Positions 14,265 through 22,006 of a stretch of DNA of 22,006 nucleotides are shown piece after piece. The notes under the pieces are model-generated. The model saw only the letters and a program-made list of their open reading frames with translations. It did not search any database and was not told the DNA's origin. Both the position numbers and the translations under genes were made by a program. The stretch's first letter is position 1. Each line of letters starts with the position of its first letter. Origin of the DNA: Prevotella sp. (lineage in GTDB: Bacteria; Bacteroidota; Bacteroidia; Bacteroidales; Bacteroidaceae); contig JAEENF010000034.1 of the NCBI GenBank assembly GCA_016283605.1, forward strand, positions 1 through 22,006, read 5' to 3'.

Positions 14265-15641
14265 GTTCTTTACGATTTGTGCGGTAAATGTCGCTTCTGC
14301 CACCACATGGTCGCCAACGAAGATGTATCCCTTCATCGATGAGATGCCGTGACGGACGGGTGCCAGCAGGTCCACTTTGAAGATGAGCGTATCACCAGGT
14401 ACCACTTTCTGACGGAACTTCACATCGTCGATCTTCATGAAGTAGGTGCTCCAGCGCTCAGGCTCCTCAAGGGTGTTCAGCACCAGCAGACCGCCACACT
14501 GTGCCATCGCCTCGATCTGCAGTACACCGGGCATCACGGGCTCCTGTGGGAAGTGCCCTTGGAAGAAAGGCTCGTTGGAGGTGATATTCTTGATACCGAC
14601 GATGGTCGAAGCACCCAACGAGATGACCTTGTCCACCAGCTGCATCGGATAGCGGTGGGGCAGCAGTTCGCGGATGCGGTTCACATCCATCACAGGTTCC
14701 TCGTTGGGATCATAAAAAGGGGCTTGAACCTCGTGTTTGCGGATTTCCTTACGCATCAGACGGGCAAACTTGTTGTTGATGGTGTGCCCAGGTCTGGTGG
14801 CAATGATTCGTCCCTTGATGGGTTTGCCGATCAGGGCCATATCGCCGATGATGTCGAGCAGCTTATGACGCGTACACTCGTTGTCCCACTGCAGGGGCTT
14901 ATGCTGGATATAGCCGAGGTCGGTGGCATCACGATGCTCTACGTGCAGCATATCTGCCAGCATGTCGAGGCGTTCCTGTGTGGTCTGACGCTCATAGATC
15001 ACGATGGCGTTGTCCAGGTCACCGCCCTTGATGAGGTTGGCCTGTAGCAAAGGCTCGATGTCGCGAACGAATACGAAGGTACGTGCACTGGCAATGTCCG
15101 AGACGTATTTCTTAGGGTCGTCGAGGGTGGCGAACTGCGAACTGATGAACTTCGACTCAAACGAACACATGGCCGTAATCGAGAATTCCTCATCGGGCAG
15201 GATCGTGATGCACGAACCTGTATTGTCGTCCTTCACCTCAATCTTTTTACGGATGACGTAGTAGTCCTTGGGGGCATTCTGTTCCTCGATACCTACTTCC
15301 TGAATCTTCTCCACATACTTGATGGCCGAACCGTCGAGGATGGGGAACTCAGGACCGTTCACCTGGATCATACAGTTGTCGATGCCCAGGGCGTAGAGGG
15401 CAGAGAGTCCGTGCTCAACGGTGGAACATTTGGCTTCGCCCTTGCCCAATACCGTTCCGCGCTGGGTGTCCACCACATTCTCGGCGATGGCGTCGATCAC
15501 AGGTTCGCCTTCCAGGTCGATACGCTGGATCTTGTAACCTGTATTCTCAGGGGCGGGGTTAAATGTCACTGTGAGATTCAGACCCGTATGCAGTCCCTTG
15601 CCGAACAAGGAGAAACTGCCTTTCAATGTTTTCTGCTTCAT
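14259..15641 (-). CDS. lpxC-fabZ: Bifunctional LpxC deacetylase / FabZ dehydratase fusion
   Basis: The 460-residue protein joins two enzymes, a fusion known in Bacteroidetes. Residues 1 to about 310 are LpxC, the zinc UDP-3-O-acyl-GlcNAc deacetylase that commits lipid A synthesis: zinc ligands His77 (VEHGLSAL), His259 and Asp263 (RHKLLDIIGD), and catalytic His286 (PGHTINN). Residues about 320-460 are FabZ, the 3-hydroxyacyl-ACP dehydratase: LPHRYPMQLVD at 327-337, GHFPQEPVMPG with His363, and Glu377 in QIEAMAQ. All catalytic residues are present, so both halves should work. LpxC and FabZ sit on competing branches of the 3-hydroxyacyl-ACP pool, so the fusion may help balance them (inference). 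Octamer-repeat spacers lie on both sides. Confidence 0.97.
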   Translation of the reverse strand: MKQKTLKGSFSLFGKGLHTGLNLTVTFNPAPENTGYKIQRIDLEGEPVIDAIAENVVDTQRGTVLGKGEAKCSTVEHGLSALYALGIDNCMIQVNGPEFPILDGSAIKYVEKIQEVGIEEQNAPKDYYVIRKKIEVKDDNTGSCITILPDEEFSITAMCSFESKFISSQFATLDDPKKYVSDIASARTFVFVRDIEPLLQANLIKGGDLDNAIVIYERQTTQERLDMLADMLHVEHRDATDLGYIQHKPLQWDNECTRHKLLDIIGDMALIGKPIKGRIIATRPGHTINNKFARLMRKEIRKHEVQAPFYDPNEEPVMDVNRIRELLPHRYPMQLVDKVISLGASTIVGIKNITSNEPFFQGHFPQEPVMPGVLQIEAMAQCGGLLVLNTLEEPERWSTYFMKIDDVKFRQKVVPGDTLIFKVDLLAPVRHGISSMKGYIFVGDHVVAEATFTAQIVKNK

Positions 15642-15646
15642 CTTGT

Positions 15647-15686
15647 TATTTGACTATTTGACTATTTCACTATTTCACAAATTGAC
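15647..15686 (-). repeat. Tandem 8-bp units in the lpxD / lpxC-fabZ spacer
   Basis: On the plus strand two TATTTGAC units are followed by two TATTTCAC units and one degenerate AAATTGAC. The array fills nearly the whole 44-bp spacer from the lpxD stop codon to 5 bp before the lpxC-fabZ ATG. It is the most regular octamer array in the window. Confidence 0.93.
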
Positions 15687-16735
15687 TATCTTTCGATGTT
15701 GACGATGTTCTTCAATTCGTCGAGTTCGCGCTGAAGTTGGGCGATCTGACGGTACATGTCAGGCAGCTTGGCGTCGAGGGCACGCGCCTTGAAGTACATC
15801 TTCGGATTGACGGCTGGTGCACCGATAAGTTGTTCGCCGTCGCCCTTGGTATTGCCGATGACACCGGCTTGGGCGCCAACGAAGGTCTTGTCGGCCACCT
15901 GGATATGTCCAGAGAAACCGGCTTGTCCACCTACCATACACCAGGCTCCGATCTTCGTCGATCCGGCCATACCTACCTGGGCCGACATCACTGTGTTCTC
16001 ACCGATCTCACAGTTGTGGGCCACCTGGATCAGGTTGTCCAGCTTCACACCCTTGTGGATCACCGTCTGACCCATGGTGGAACGGTCGACACAGGTGTTG
16101 GCACCAATCTCGACATTATCCTCGATAATCACGATGCCAATCTGTGGAATCTTGTCGTAGCCTTCAGTGTTAGGGGCAAAGCCGAAACCGTCGGCACCAA
16201 TCACACTACCTGCATGGATTGTCACATTATTTCCTAACCGACAATCTTGATAGATTGTAACGTTGGGGAAAACGGTACATTTTTCACCTATCTTCACACC
16301 ATCGCCAATGACGGTGTGGGGATAGATCTGCGTGCCGTTGCCAATCACTGCGCCGTCACCGATATAGGCGAAGGCTCCGATGTAGACATTTTCACCAATC
16401 GTGGCCTTCTCAGAAATGAAGGCGCTGGCATCGATACCAGTCTTACGGGGCTTCATCGACTCGTAGAACTGCAACAGCTTGGCCACACTCTCATAGGCGT
16501 TCTTCACACGGATAAGTGTTGCAGCGACAGGCTTTTCCAGCTCAACATCGTCATTGATGAGCACCACACTCGACTGTGTGTCGTAAATGTAATGGGTGTA
16601 TTTGGGATTCGACAGGAAAGAGATGGCTCCCGGTTTTCCTTCTTCGATTTTTGCAAAAGTGTTAATGGTGGCATTCTCGTTGCCTTCCACGCGTCCTCCA
16701 ATCAAGTCGGCTATTTGCTTGGCTGTAAATTCCAT
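15686..16735 (-). CDS. lpxD: UDP-3-O-acylglucosamine N-acyltransferase LpxD
   Basis: LpxD adds the N-linked 3-hydroxyacyl chain in the third step of lipid A synthesis, acting on the LpxC product. The 349-residue protein has the family order: an N-terminal uridine-binding domain (1 to about 100, AISFLSNPKY), a hexapeptide beta-helix (about 105-310, many IG[DN]G[VT] turns), and a short C-terminal helix resembling a coiled coil (QIAQLQRELDELKN). Catalytic His240 lies in IQVAHNCEIGENT, matching E. coli His239. It follows the HD-domain gene by 44 bp, with a possible internal promoter in that gap. Confidence 0.97.
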   Translation of the reverse strand: MEFTAKQIADLIGGRVEGNENATINTFAKIEEGKPGAISFLSNPKYTHYIYDTQSSVVLINDDVELEKPVAATLIRVKNAYESVAKLLQFYESMKPRKTGIDASAFISEKATIGENVYIGAFAYIGDGAVIGNGTQIYPHTVIGDGVKIGEKCTVFPNVTIYQDCRLGNNVTIHAGSVIGADGFGFAPNTEGYDKIPQIGIVIIEDNVEIGANTCVDRSTMGQTVIHKGVKLDNLIQVAHNCEIGENTVMSAQVGMAGSTKIGAWCMVGGQAGFSGHIQVADKTFVGAQAGVIGNTKGDGEQLIGAPAVNPKMYFKARALDAKLPDMYRQIAQLQRELDELKNIVNIER

Positions 16736-16764
16736 TTTTTTATGTTAATTACGTTTATTGCCTG

Positions 16765-16772
16765 CAAAGATA
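16765..16772 (-). promoter_or_regulatory. Possible internal -7 element before lpxD
   Basis: On the minus strand TATCTTTG fits TAnnTTTG and lies 29 bp before the lpxD ATG. No TTTG is present at 19-21 bp upstream, so the -33 half is missing. It may give the lpx genes some expression independent of prfA and pyrF. The evidence is one short motif in an AT-rich spacer. Confidence 0.35.
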
Positions 16773-16779
16773 GCAAAAA

Positions 16780-18003
16780 TTATTCAAAACGCTGATAACA
16801 AAGGTAGTATTTTCTTATTTTTTTAGAAAGTAATTGAACATTTAGCAATTCGGAGGCTTCGGAAATATCTCGGATTGTACCGTCTTTGTAAAGAATTGTG
16901 ATACTGTCGTCGTCCACATTGTACATGTCTTTCGAGATGGTGTTGACACTCATCAGATAGTGGGCATCCTCGATGGGAATCTGTAGGTTTTCGGCAATCA
17001 TCTCGTGCAGTTCCTGAATCCGTTCGTCAGTGATAGGCTCTTCATGGACTTCCACCTTGAAAATCCGACGGTCGAGCATATCGGTGGCCAGTGTGGAGAG
17101 GATCTTGTCGTCATGATGTTTCCACGCTTTCATCGCACTCCAGATGTCAGAATCGTCGAGTTCACCGTACCAGGTCAATGTCTCCGGATGCGCCGCAAAC
17201 CACTCTGCATCGACCTTGTTCGAGAGGAAATAGTGTAGGGCAGGGGAGGCAAATACGTCTTGTCCCATCCGTATCAGATCCTTCGCACGGATGAGCATGT
17301 TGACGAGTACTTTCTCGTAGGCCACACAGGTGCGATGAAGATACACCTGCCAGTACATCAACCTGCGGGTGGTGAGGTAGTTTTCGAGTGAGTAGATACC
17401 TTTCTGATCTACTACAAGCGAATCGTCTACCACGTTGAGCATCTTGATGATACGGGCTGAGCCGATGTTACCTTCCGTCACACCGGTATAGAACGAATCG
17501 CGACGCAGGTAGTCCAGACGGTCCATATCCAACTGACTCGAGATCAGCTGGTGCAGGAAGTTCTTGGGATATTCGCCTTTGAAGATCGAGATGGCCAGAT
17601 TCAACTGTCCGTTCATGTCGTGATTGATCTGTTCCATCATCATCAGCGAGATCTCTTCGTGTGAGATGCCATGAATCAGCGTGTTCTCCAGAACGTGCGA
17701 GAAAGGTCCGTGTCCGATGTCGTGCATGAGGATGGCGGCCTGTACGGCCTCGGCCTCGGAGTCAAAGATGAAATGGCCCTTCTCCTGCAGCGAACGCACC
17801 GCCTCCGTCATCAGGTGGAAAGCACCTAGTGAGTGCTGGAAACGCGTATGACGGGCACCAGGATAGACCACCGATGCCAGTCCCAACTGGTTTATGCGGT
17901 TCAGACGCTGAAACAACGGATGCTCTACGATGCCGTAGAGCAGTCCGCGAGGTATCTTGATAAAACCGAATACCGGATCGTTGATGATCTTTGCTTCGTT
18001 CAT
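16780..18003 (-). CDS. HD superfamily phosphohydrolase (COG1078-like)
   Basis: The 407-residue cytoplasmic protein has the metal-binding HD signature: RHTRFQHSLG at 51-60 (His57), HDIGHGPFSH at 94-103 (His94-Asp95), and QLDMDRLDYLRRDS at 157-170 with the downstream Asp. This matches the dNTP-triphosphohydrolase/SAMHD1-like group of HD proteins that act on nucleotides; the true substrate is not known. Length is normal for that family. The ATG follows the pyrF stop with no gap (TAA then ATG), so translation is probably coupled. It lies just upstream of lpxD, an arrangement I recall as common in Bacteroidetes. No signal peptide or transmembrane segment is seen. Confidence 0.9.
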   Translation of the reverse strand: MNEAKIINDPVFGFIKIPRGLLYGIVEHPLFQRLNRINQLGLASVVYPGARHTRFQHSLGAFHLMTEAVRSLQEKGHFIFDSEAEAVQAAILMHDIGHGPFSHVLENTLIHGISHEEISLMMMEQINHDMNGQLNLAISIFKGEYPKNFLHQLISSQLDMDRLDYLRRDSFYTGVTEGNIGSARIIKMLNVVDDSLVVDQKGIYSLENYLTTRRLMYWQVYLHRTCVAYEKVLVNMLIRAKDLIRMGQDVFASPALHYFLSNKVDAEWFAAHPETLTWYGELDDSDIWSAMKAWKHHDDKILSTLATDMLDRRIFKVEVHEEPITDERIQELHEMIAENLQIPIEDAHYLMSVNTISKDMYNVDDDSITILYKDGTIRDISEASELLNVQLLSKKIRKYYLCYQRFE

Positions 18004-18894
18004 TTATAATCTGTCTCTTAGGATCTCAGCCATTTCTTGTTGCAGGGCCTTGGCGGCTTCTGCGGCTGCCTCGGCGAAATCTTCGCCTTTTGAGGCGTAG
18101 ATGATGCCGCGAGAGGAATTCACTAGCAGACCGCAGTCTTTCGTCATACCGTATTTGCATACCTCCTGCAGCGAACCGCCCTGTGCACCTACGCCAGGTA
18201 CGAGCAGAAAATGATTGGGGGCGATGTCGCGGATGTCCTTGAACATCTTGCCCTGTGTGGCACCTACGACGTACATCATGTTCTCTTCATTGCCCCATTG
18301 CTGAGAGGCTTTCAGCACGCGCTCAAAAAGTCGTTCTCCCTTGAAGTTGCCTGGTCCCCATCTGCCGACGAGCGGTGTATGGAGCGCCTCCATCTGGAAG
18401 TCCTGCGAGCCCTTGTTGCTGGTCAGGGCCAATAAAATGACCCACTTGCCGTCGTAGCCGAGGAAGGGTGTGACGGAGTCTTCGCCCATATAGGGAGCCA
18501 CGGTGAGGGCATCGACATCGTACTGCTCGAAGAAGGTCTTGGCGTACATCTTTGAAGTGTTACCGATATCACCGCGCTTGGCATCGGCGATGATGAAGTG
18601 GTTGGGATATTCCTCTTTCAGATAGTCGATGGTAGCCTCGAAAGCCAGGATACCGTCCACACCGTAGGCTTCGTAAAAGGCCAGGTTGGGTTTGTAAGCG
18701 ACGCAGTATGGTGCCGTTGCATCAATAATCAAGGCATTAAACTCGCACAGCGCACGGAACACATAGTCCTCGCCGTCGTGGGCCTTGGCCTCGTCGATGA
18801 TACACTGCGGAATCTTGTCGATATCCGTATCAAGTCCTACACACAGAAAACTCTGCTTCTCGCGGATCTGCTGTATTAATTCTTCTCTAGTCAT
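18004..18894 (-). CDS. pyrF: Orotidine 5'-phosphate decarboxylase PyrF (long type)
   Basis: PyrF converts OMP to UMP, the last step of de novo pyrimidine synthesis. The 296-residue protein belongs to the longer OMP decarboxylase group (about 270-300 residues). It has FLCVGLDTD at 16-24, AYKPNLAFYEAYG at 66-78, the catalytic DAKRGDIGNT at 104-113 (Asp104, Lys106, Asp109), and APYMGEDSVTPF. The C-terminal PGVGAQGG phosphate loop is present. The spacer before the ATG carries three tandem AAGGAG-containing octamers, the nearest placed like a Shine-Dalgarno sequence. It abuts the HD-domain gene and follows prfA by 31 nt. Confidence 0.96.
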   Translation of the reverse strand: MTREELIQQIREKQSFLCVGLDTDIDKIPQCIIDEAKAHDGEDYVFRALCEFNALIIDATAPYCVAYKPNLAFYEAYGVDGILAFEATIDYLKEEYPNHFIIADAKRGDIGNTSKMYAKTFFEQYDVDALTVAPYMGEDSVTPFLGYDGKWVILLALTSNKGSQDFQMEALHTPLVGRWGPGNFKGERLFERVLKASQQWGNEENMMYVVGATQGKMFKDIRDIAPNHFLLVPGVGAQGGSLQEVCKYGMTKDCGLLVNSSRGIIYASKGEDFAEAAAEAAKALQQEMAEILRDRL

Positions 18895-18926
18895 ATCTAC
18901 TTACTCCTTTACTCCTTCTCTCCTTC
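18895..18926 (-). repeat. Tandem octamers with Shine-Dalgarno-like cores before pyrF
   Basis: On the coding strand the octamers GAAGGAGA, GAAGGAGT and AAAGGAGT are followed by degenerate AAGTAGAT and then the pyrF ATG. Each of the three carries an AAGGAG core. The last core ends 9 nt before the start codon, a normal Shine-Dalgarno distance, which is unusual for Bacteroidales genes. The first unit touches the prfA stop codon. Confidence 0.85.
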
Positions 18927-20041
18927 TACAACTCCGTTTCTTTCATTCGCTCTGCATTCTCGGCGACGGTGAGGGCATCGATCATCGCCTGGATATCGCC
19001 TCCGAGGAATCCTTGCAGATCATGCGTCGTATAGCCGATGCGATGGTCCGTCACTCGACCCTGCGGGAAGTTATACGTACGGATCTTCGCCGATCGGTCG
19101 CCCGTAGAAACGAGACTCTTACGGCGAGAGGCGATGTCGTCCATATACTTCTGGTGCTCCTTATCATATATAAAGGTATATAGGCGCGAGAGGGCACGCT
19201 CCTTGTTCTTCGGCTGGTCACGCGTCTCCGTACATTCTATCAGGATCTCTTCCGTCTCACCTGTATTGGGGTTCTTCCACATATAGCGCAGACGCACACC
19301 TGATTCCACCTTGTTCACGTTCTGACCACCAGCACCCGACGAACGGAAAGTATCCCACTTGATCTCGCCTTCGTTCACATGTACCTCGAACTTATCGGCC
19401 TCAGGCAGTACGGCTACCGTTGCGGCCGAGGTGTGCATACGACCCTGCGTCTCGGTGGCAGGCACACGCTGTACGCGATGCACACCCGACTCGTATTTCA
19501 GCGTGCCATAGACGTCGGCACCTGATACGGCGAAGTCGATCTCCTTATAACCGCCAACGGCACCCTCGCTGACACTCGTGATAGAGAGTTGCCAACCTTT
19601 CGAGTCGCAGTAGCTCTTGTACATCTTAAACAGGTCGCCTGCGAACAGACAGGCCTCGTCGCCACCCGTTCCCGCACGGATCTCCATCTGTACGTTCTTC
19701 GCATCCTCGGGGTCCTTCGGTATCAGGGCGATCTTGATCTCCTCCTCCAACTTGGGCTGGAGTTCCTCGTTCATCGCCAGTTCCTCGCGAGCCATCTCCT
19801 TCATCTCCGGATCGGTCTCGTTGGCCAGGATGTCCTTGGCCTCCTTGATGCCGTTCAGACAGGCGATATAGCGTTTACGGGCGTCCATGATATCGCCCAG
19901 GTCCTTATATTCTTTTGTCAGTTTCACAAAACGCTGCTGGTCGGCGATGACTTCGGGGTCGGTAATCAGGGTCGACACCTCCTCGAAACGGGCCTCCAGA
20001 CCGTCGAGCTTCTGTAGAATGCTGTTTGTCGTTTCTGCCAT
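18926..20041 (-). CDS. prfA: Peptide chain release factor 1
   Basis: RF1 ends translation at UAA and UAG. The 371-residue protein has the full class I release-factor order: an N-terminal helical domain (1 to about 110), IRAGTGGDEACLFAGDL at 121-137, the stop-codon recognition motif PAT at 194-196 (RF1 type; RF2 has SPF), and the peptidyl-hydrolysis motif GAGGQNVNK with Gly238-Gly239-Gln240. No internal frameshift is present, unlike typical prfB. It is the first gene of the long minus-strand run and has a good promoter at 20090-20121. Confidence 0.98.
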   Translation of the reverse strand: MAETTNSILQKLDGLEARFEEVSTLITDPEVIADQQRFVKLTKEYKDLGDIMDARKRYIACLNGIKEAKDILANETDPEMKEMAREELAMNEELQPKLEEEIKIALIPKDPEDAKNVQMEIRAGTGGDEACLFAGDLFKMYKSYCDSKGWQLSITSVSEGAVGGYKEIDFAVSGADVYGTLKYESGVHRVQRVPATETQGRMHTSAATVAVLPEADKFEVHVNEGEIKWDTFRSSGAGGQNVNKVESGVRLRYMWKNPNTGETEEILIECTETRDQPKNKERALSRLYTFIYDKEHQKYMDDIASRRKSLVSTGDRSAKIRTYNFPQGRVTDHRIGYTTHDLQGFLGGDIQAMIDALTVAENAERMKETEL

Positions 20042-20089
20042 TTGCTGTTTTCTTTTGTCTTTTATCCTTTAATTTTCCATTTCAAGTTG

Positions 20090-20121
20090 CAAAGGTACAC
20101 AAAAAAGCCGAAAACGCCAAA
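20090..20121 (-). promoter_or_regulatory. Promoter for prfA and the downstream operon
   Basis: On the minus strand TTTG (20118-20121) is followed after 20 bp by TACCTTTG (20090-20097), a full match to the Bacteroidales consensus. The prfA ATG is 48 bp downstream. It should drive prfA-pyrF and, with short or absent gaps, perhaps the genes down to PBP1A. Confidence 0.75.
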
Positions 20122-20150
20122 TTTCGGTTGATTATTCTTTTAGAATTTAT

Positions 20151-20181
20151 TTTGCCGTTCGCCAAAAATGTATTACCTTTG
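20151..20181 (+). promoter_or_regulatory. Promoter for the CE1-like esterase gene
   Basis: TTTG at 20151-20154 is followed after 19 bp by TACCTTTG at 20174-20181, a full consensus match on the plus strand. The -7 element lies inside the longest possible reading frame (from ATG 20168), so translation must start downstream, at ATG 20201. The leader would be only about 10-15 nt. Confidence 0.75.
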
Positions 20182-20200
20182 CAGCCAAAAAACTGAACTT

Positions 20201-21994
20201 ATGCACAAAACTAACGAACACAAGGGGACAGGAACCCTGTGTATTATTATCACTATTCTGCTTTCGCTGACCCTTCAGGCTTCAGCCTACAAGCAGCAGT
20301 CAATCAACATTACTGTCAATAACCAGAAGCGCAACATGGTGGTCTTTACGCCCGATGAGTTCCCCGCCAAGTCGCCGCTCTTCATAGTCACTCACGGCAT
20401 GAACCAGGATCCGGAATACCAGTACGGCTCTGACAAGATGTACGAGATGATCGACACCGCGAAGTTCGTCATCACCTACCTGCGCAGCGACGGCAGTATG
20501 TGGGACACCGGCGGCACGAAGGACCAGAACTTCGTCATCAAGGCCATCGACGAGATGGCGAGCCGTTTCGACATCGACCGCGAGCGGGTCTACTGGTCGG
20601 GCTTCTCGATGGGTTCCATGCTCATCCACCATTGTATTGCCGCCATGCAGGACAAGATAGCTGCCTTTGCACCCACCAGCGGCATACAGTTCTCTGAGTC
20701 GCCCTGGACTAAGTGCAAGAAACCCGTCAACCTGCTGGAGTGCATCGCCTATGGCGACGATGTGTTCGGCTACGAGCAGTACGGCATCCACGGCTACATC
20801 GAGAACTACGCCAAGCACGATAAGCATACACAATACTCTAAGACCACCGGCTACCGCCCAGTCAACGGCAGCTGGTTCGACGGCGACTTGGAGCGCTGGA
20901 CGGGCGGTTCTAATGGTGGCGAGGTGTGGCTCTACTCCTACAACAACGGCGGACACTGGCCGATGGACCTGAACCGCCACCTCATCTGGAACTTCTGCAA
21001 GCGATTCTCGCTGAATCAGCCTTCGGTGAGCATCGCTGAGCCTGCTGGCGAAACCACTCATCTCTATCTGGCCCCGAAGAAGGAGGCCACGTTCCCTGAT
21101 ATCACTGTCGAGGCCACCGCGAAGGCCCAGAACGGCGAGATCGTGAAGGCCGAGTTCTTCGACGGCGACCGTCTGGTTGAGACGCTCACGTCGGCTCCCT
21201 TCCGTGCCACACTGCCGGCTCCCGCTGCGGGCAAGCATCACATCCGTGTCGCTGTGACCGACGACAAGGGCAAGACCGCCGAGACGTCGTGCCTGTTCAA
21301 CTGCGACGCTCCCGAGGCGTCCTACGACCTGAGTCAGCGCTTCACCGTCGAGGGTATTGTGCCTCAGGATTGGTGCGTGTCTAACGGCTCTTCCGAGCGT
21401 ATCGGCGGCGGACTGCCCTTCGCCAGCGGACCCCGCATCCTGCATTTCACCAATGCCACCCGCGGCTTCGAATACGGCCTGCTCGTCCAGAACACTGCGG
21501 GTAAGGAGAAGGGCGCCTGGGCGAAGTTCGGTGTCGGCACTGCTCGTTCCACGATGACATTGCGCCCTGGGCGTTATGCACTGAAATACCGTCTGTACAA
21601 CTGGAACCGTCCTGAGTTCTCGCCAGTGACCATTGCCATCGAATCTGCCGACGGTCAGACTGTGGCGTCGAAGTCATATACACCCACGCGAAACATCGGC
21701 GGCAATGCCGGCAACGCGTTTAGCGGCATCCGCACACAGACGTTCGAGTTCGAGATCTCACAGACGGACAACTATGTCATTGCCTTCTATGCCGATGCGG
21801 AGAAGAATGCCGACTTCGTGCTGGGAGTGGTCAGCATCCAGGCAAAGGAGTTCGCTGCTACAGGAATCCGCGAACTGCCCGTCTCTGCCGACCGCCCGTC
21901 AGTGTTTTACGACCTTAGCGGCCGCCGGCTTCAGATCGTTCCCCAGCAGCCTGGCATCTACATCATCAACGGCCGCAAGACTGTCGTCAAATAG
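20201..21994 (+). CDS. Secreted CE1-like (feruloyl/acetyl xylan) esterase with accessory domains
   Basis: The 597-residue exported protein (signal peptide about 1-29, ending LQASA) starts at ATG 20201; an in-frame ATG at 20168 lies upstream of the -7 element and cannot be used from this promoter. Residues 34-280 form an alpha/beta-hydrolase domain of the CE1 / PHB-depolymerase-like type: FIVTHGMNQDP at 61-71, GFSMGS with Ser136, YGDDVFG with Asp186 or Asp187, and NGGHWP with His252. An Ig-like region (about 288-370) and a jelly-roll, CBM-like region (about 375-550) follow. The C-terminus (FYDLSGRRL, then GIYIINGRKTVVK) is the tail seen on many Bacteroidales secreted glycan-degrading proteins. 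It probably cleaves ester side groups on plant polysaccharides; a different ester substrate is possible. Its codon use is richer in C-ending codons than its neighbours'. Confidence 0.85.
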   Translation: MHKTNEHKGTGTLCIIITILLSLTLQASAYKQQSINITVNNQKRNMVVFTPDEFPAKSPLFIVTHGMNQDPEYQYGSDKMYEMIDTAKFVITYLRSDGSMWDTGGTKDQNFVIKAIDEMASRFDIDRERVYWSGFSMGSMLIHHCIAAMQDKIAAFAPTSGIQFSESPWTKCKKPVNLLECIAYGDDVFGYEQYGIHGYIENYAKHDKHTQYSKTTGYRPVNGSWFDGDLERWTGGSNGGEVWLYSYNNGGHWPMDLNRHLIWNFCKRFSLNQPSVSIAEPAGETTHLYLAPKKEATFPDITVEATAKAQNGEIVKAEFFDGDRLVETLTSAPFRATLPAPAAGKHHIRVAVTDDKGKTAETSCLFNCDAPEASYDLSQRFTVEGIVPQDWCVSNGSSERIGGGLPFASGPRILHFTNATRGFEYGLLVQNTAGKEKGAWAKFGVGTARSTMTLRPGRYALKYRLYNWNRPEFSPVTIAIESADGQTVASKSYTPTRNIGGNAGNAFSGIRTQTFEFEISQTDNYVIAFYADAEKNADFVLGVVSIQAKEFAATGIRELPVSADRPSVFYDLSGRRLQIVPQQPGIYIINGRKTVVK

Positions 21995-22006
21995 TTCTAT
22001 CGTTTG

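Noticed and set aside
14349..15047. 232-codon plus-strand open frame
   Set aside because: It is antisense to lpxC-fabZ, where every catalytic motif is intact on the other strand; a shadow of codon bias.
16799..16806. TACCTTTG on the minus strand at the end of the HD-domain gene
   Set aside because: It encodes conserved-looking C-terminal residues (YLCY), and no -33 element lies at the proper distance.
20042..20075. Possible octamer array before prfA
   Set aside because: The A-rich spacer can be cut into 8-bp blocks, but they share little beyond A-runs; not distinguishable from low complexity.
20300..21445. 381-codon open frame on the minus strand
   Set aside because: It lies entirely opposite the CE1-like esterase, whose motifs are clear. 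The antisense translation has no recognisable domain, and long antisense frames are expected in C-rich codon use.

Overview
The window looks like chromosome from a Bacteroidales bacterium, most likely Prevotella or a close relative. The reasons are the fused lpxC-fabZ gene, -7 promoter elements of the form TAnnTTTG paired with TTTG 19-20 bp upstream, mostly no Shine-Dalgarno sequences, and secreted carbohydrate-active proteins ending in a Bacteroidales-style C-terminal tail. All assignments come from reading translations and motifs by eye; no database search was run. No tRNA, rRNA, CRISPR array, insertion sequence or phage gene was seen.

Layout. (1) Positions 1-4112, minus strand: an AraC-type regulator, then a secreted GH13 alpha-glucosidase-like enzyme, then, 2 nt after its stop, an exported protein cut by the left edge. 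That protein joins a DUF3089 alpha/beta-hydrolase-like domain to a cyclohexadienyl-dehydratase (PheC)-like periplasmic binding-protein domain. It is the least ordinary gene here. (2) Positions 4247-9742, plus strand, divergent from the regulator: a complete RND efflux operon (lipoprotein adaptor, inner-membrane permease, TolC-like outer-membrane channel). (3) Positions 9743-10091: the only long gene-free stretch. On the minus strand it holds a well-formed promoter followed about 60-90 bp later by a strong intrinsic terminator, which suggests a small RNA. (4) Positions 10092-20041, minus strand: a tightly packed run, in transcription order prfA, pyrF, an HD-domain phosphohydrolase, lpxD, lpxC-fabZ, lpxA, miaA, and a class A penicillin-binding protein. 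(5) Positions 20201-21994, plus strand, divergent from prfA: a secreted multidomain CE1-like esterase.

How the genes fit together. LpxA, LpxC and LpxD carry out the first three committed steps of lipid A synthesis. Fused FabZ acts on the same hydroxyacyl-ACP pool in fatty acid synthesis. PBP1A builds peptidoglycan, so the central cluster is an envelope-growth operon joined to translation and nucleotide genes (prfA, miaA, pyrF). The efflux pump is probably controlled by the divergent AraC regulator. The two flanking loci encode exported hydrolases.

A theme across the window is short tandem repeats. Seven-bp units lie inside two coding regions (the AraC linker and the adaptor's lipoprotein signal). 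Eight-bp units fill three spacers of the lpx/prfA cluster, immediately before start codons. Heptamer copy-number change would shift the reading frame, so these are candidate contingency sequences or relics of recent slippage.
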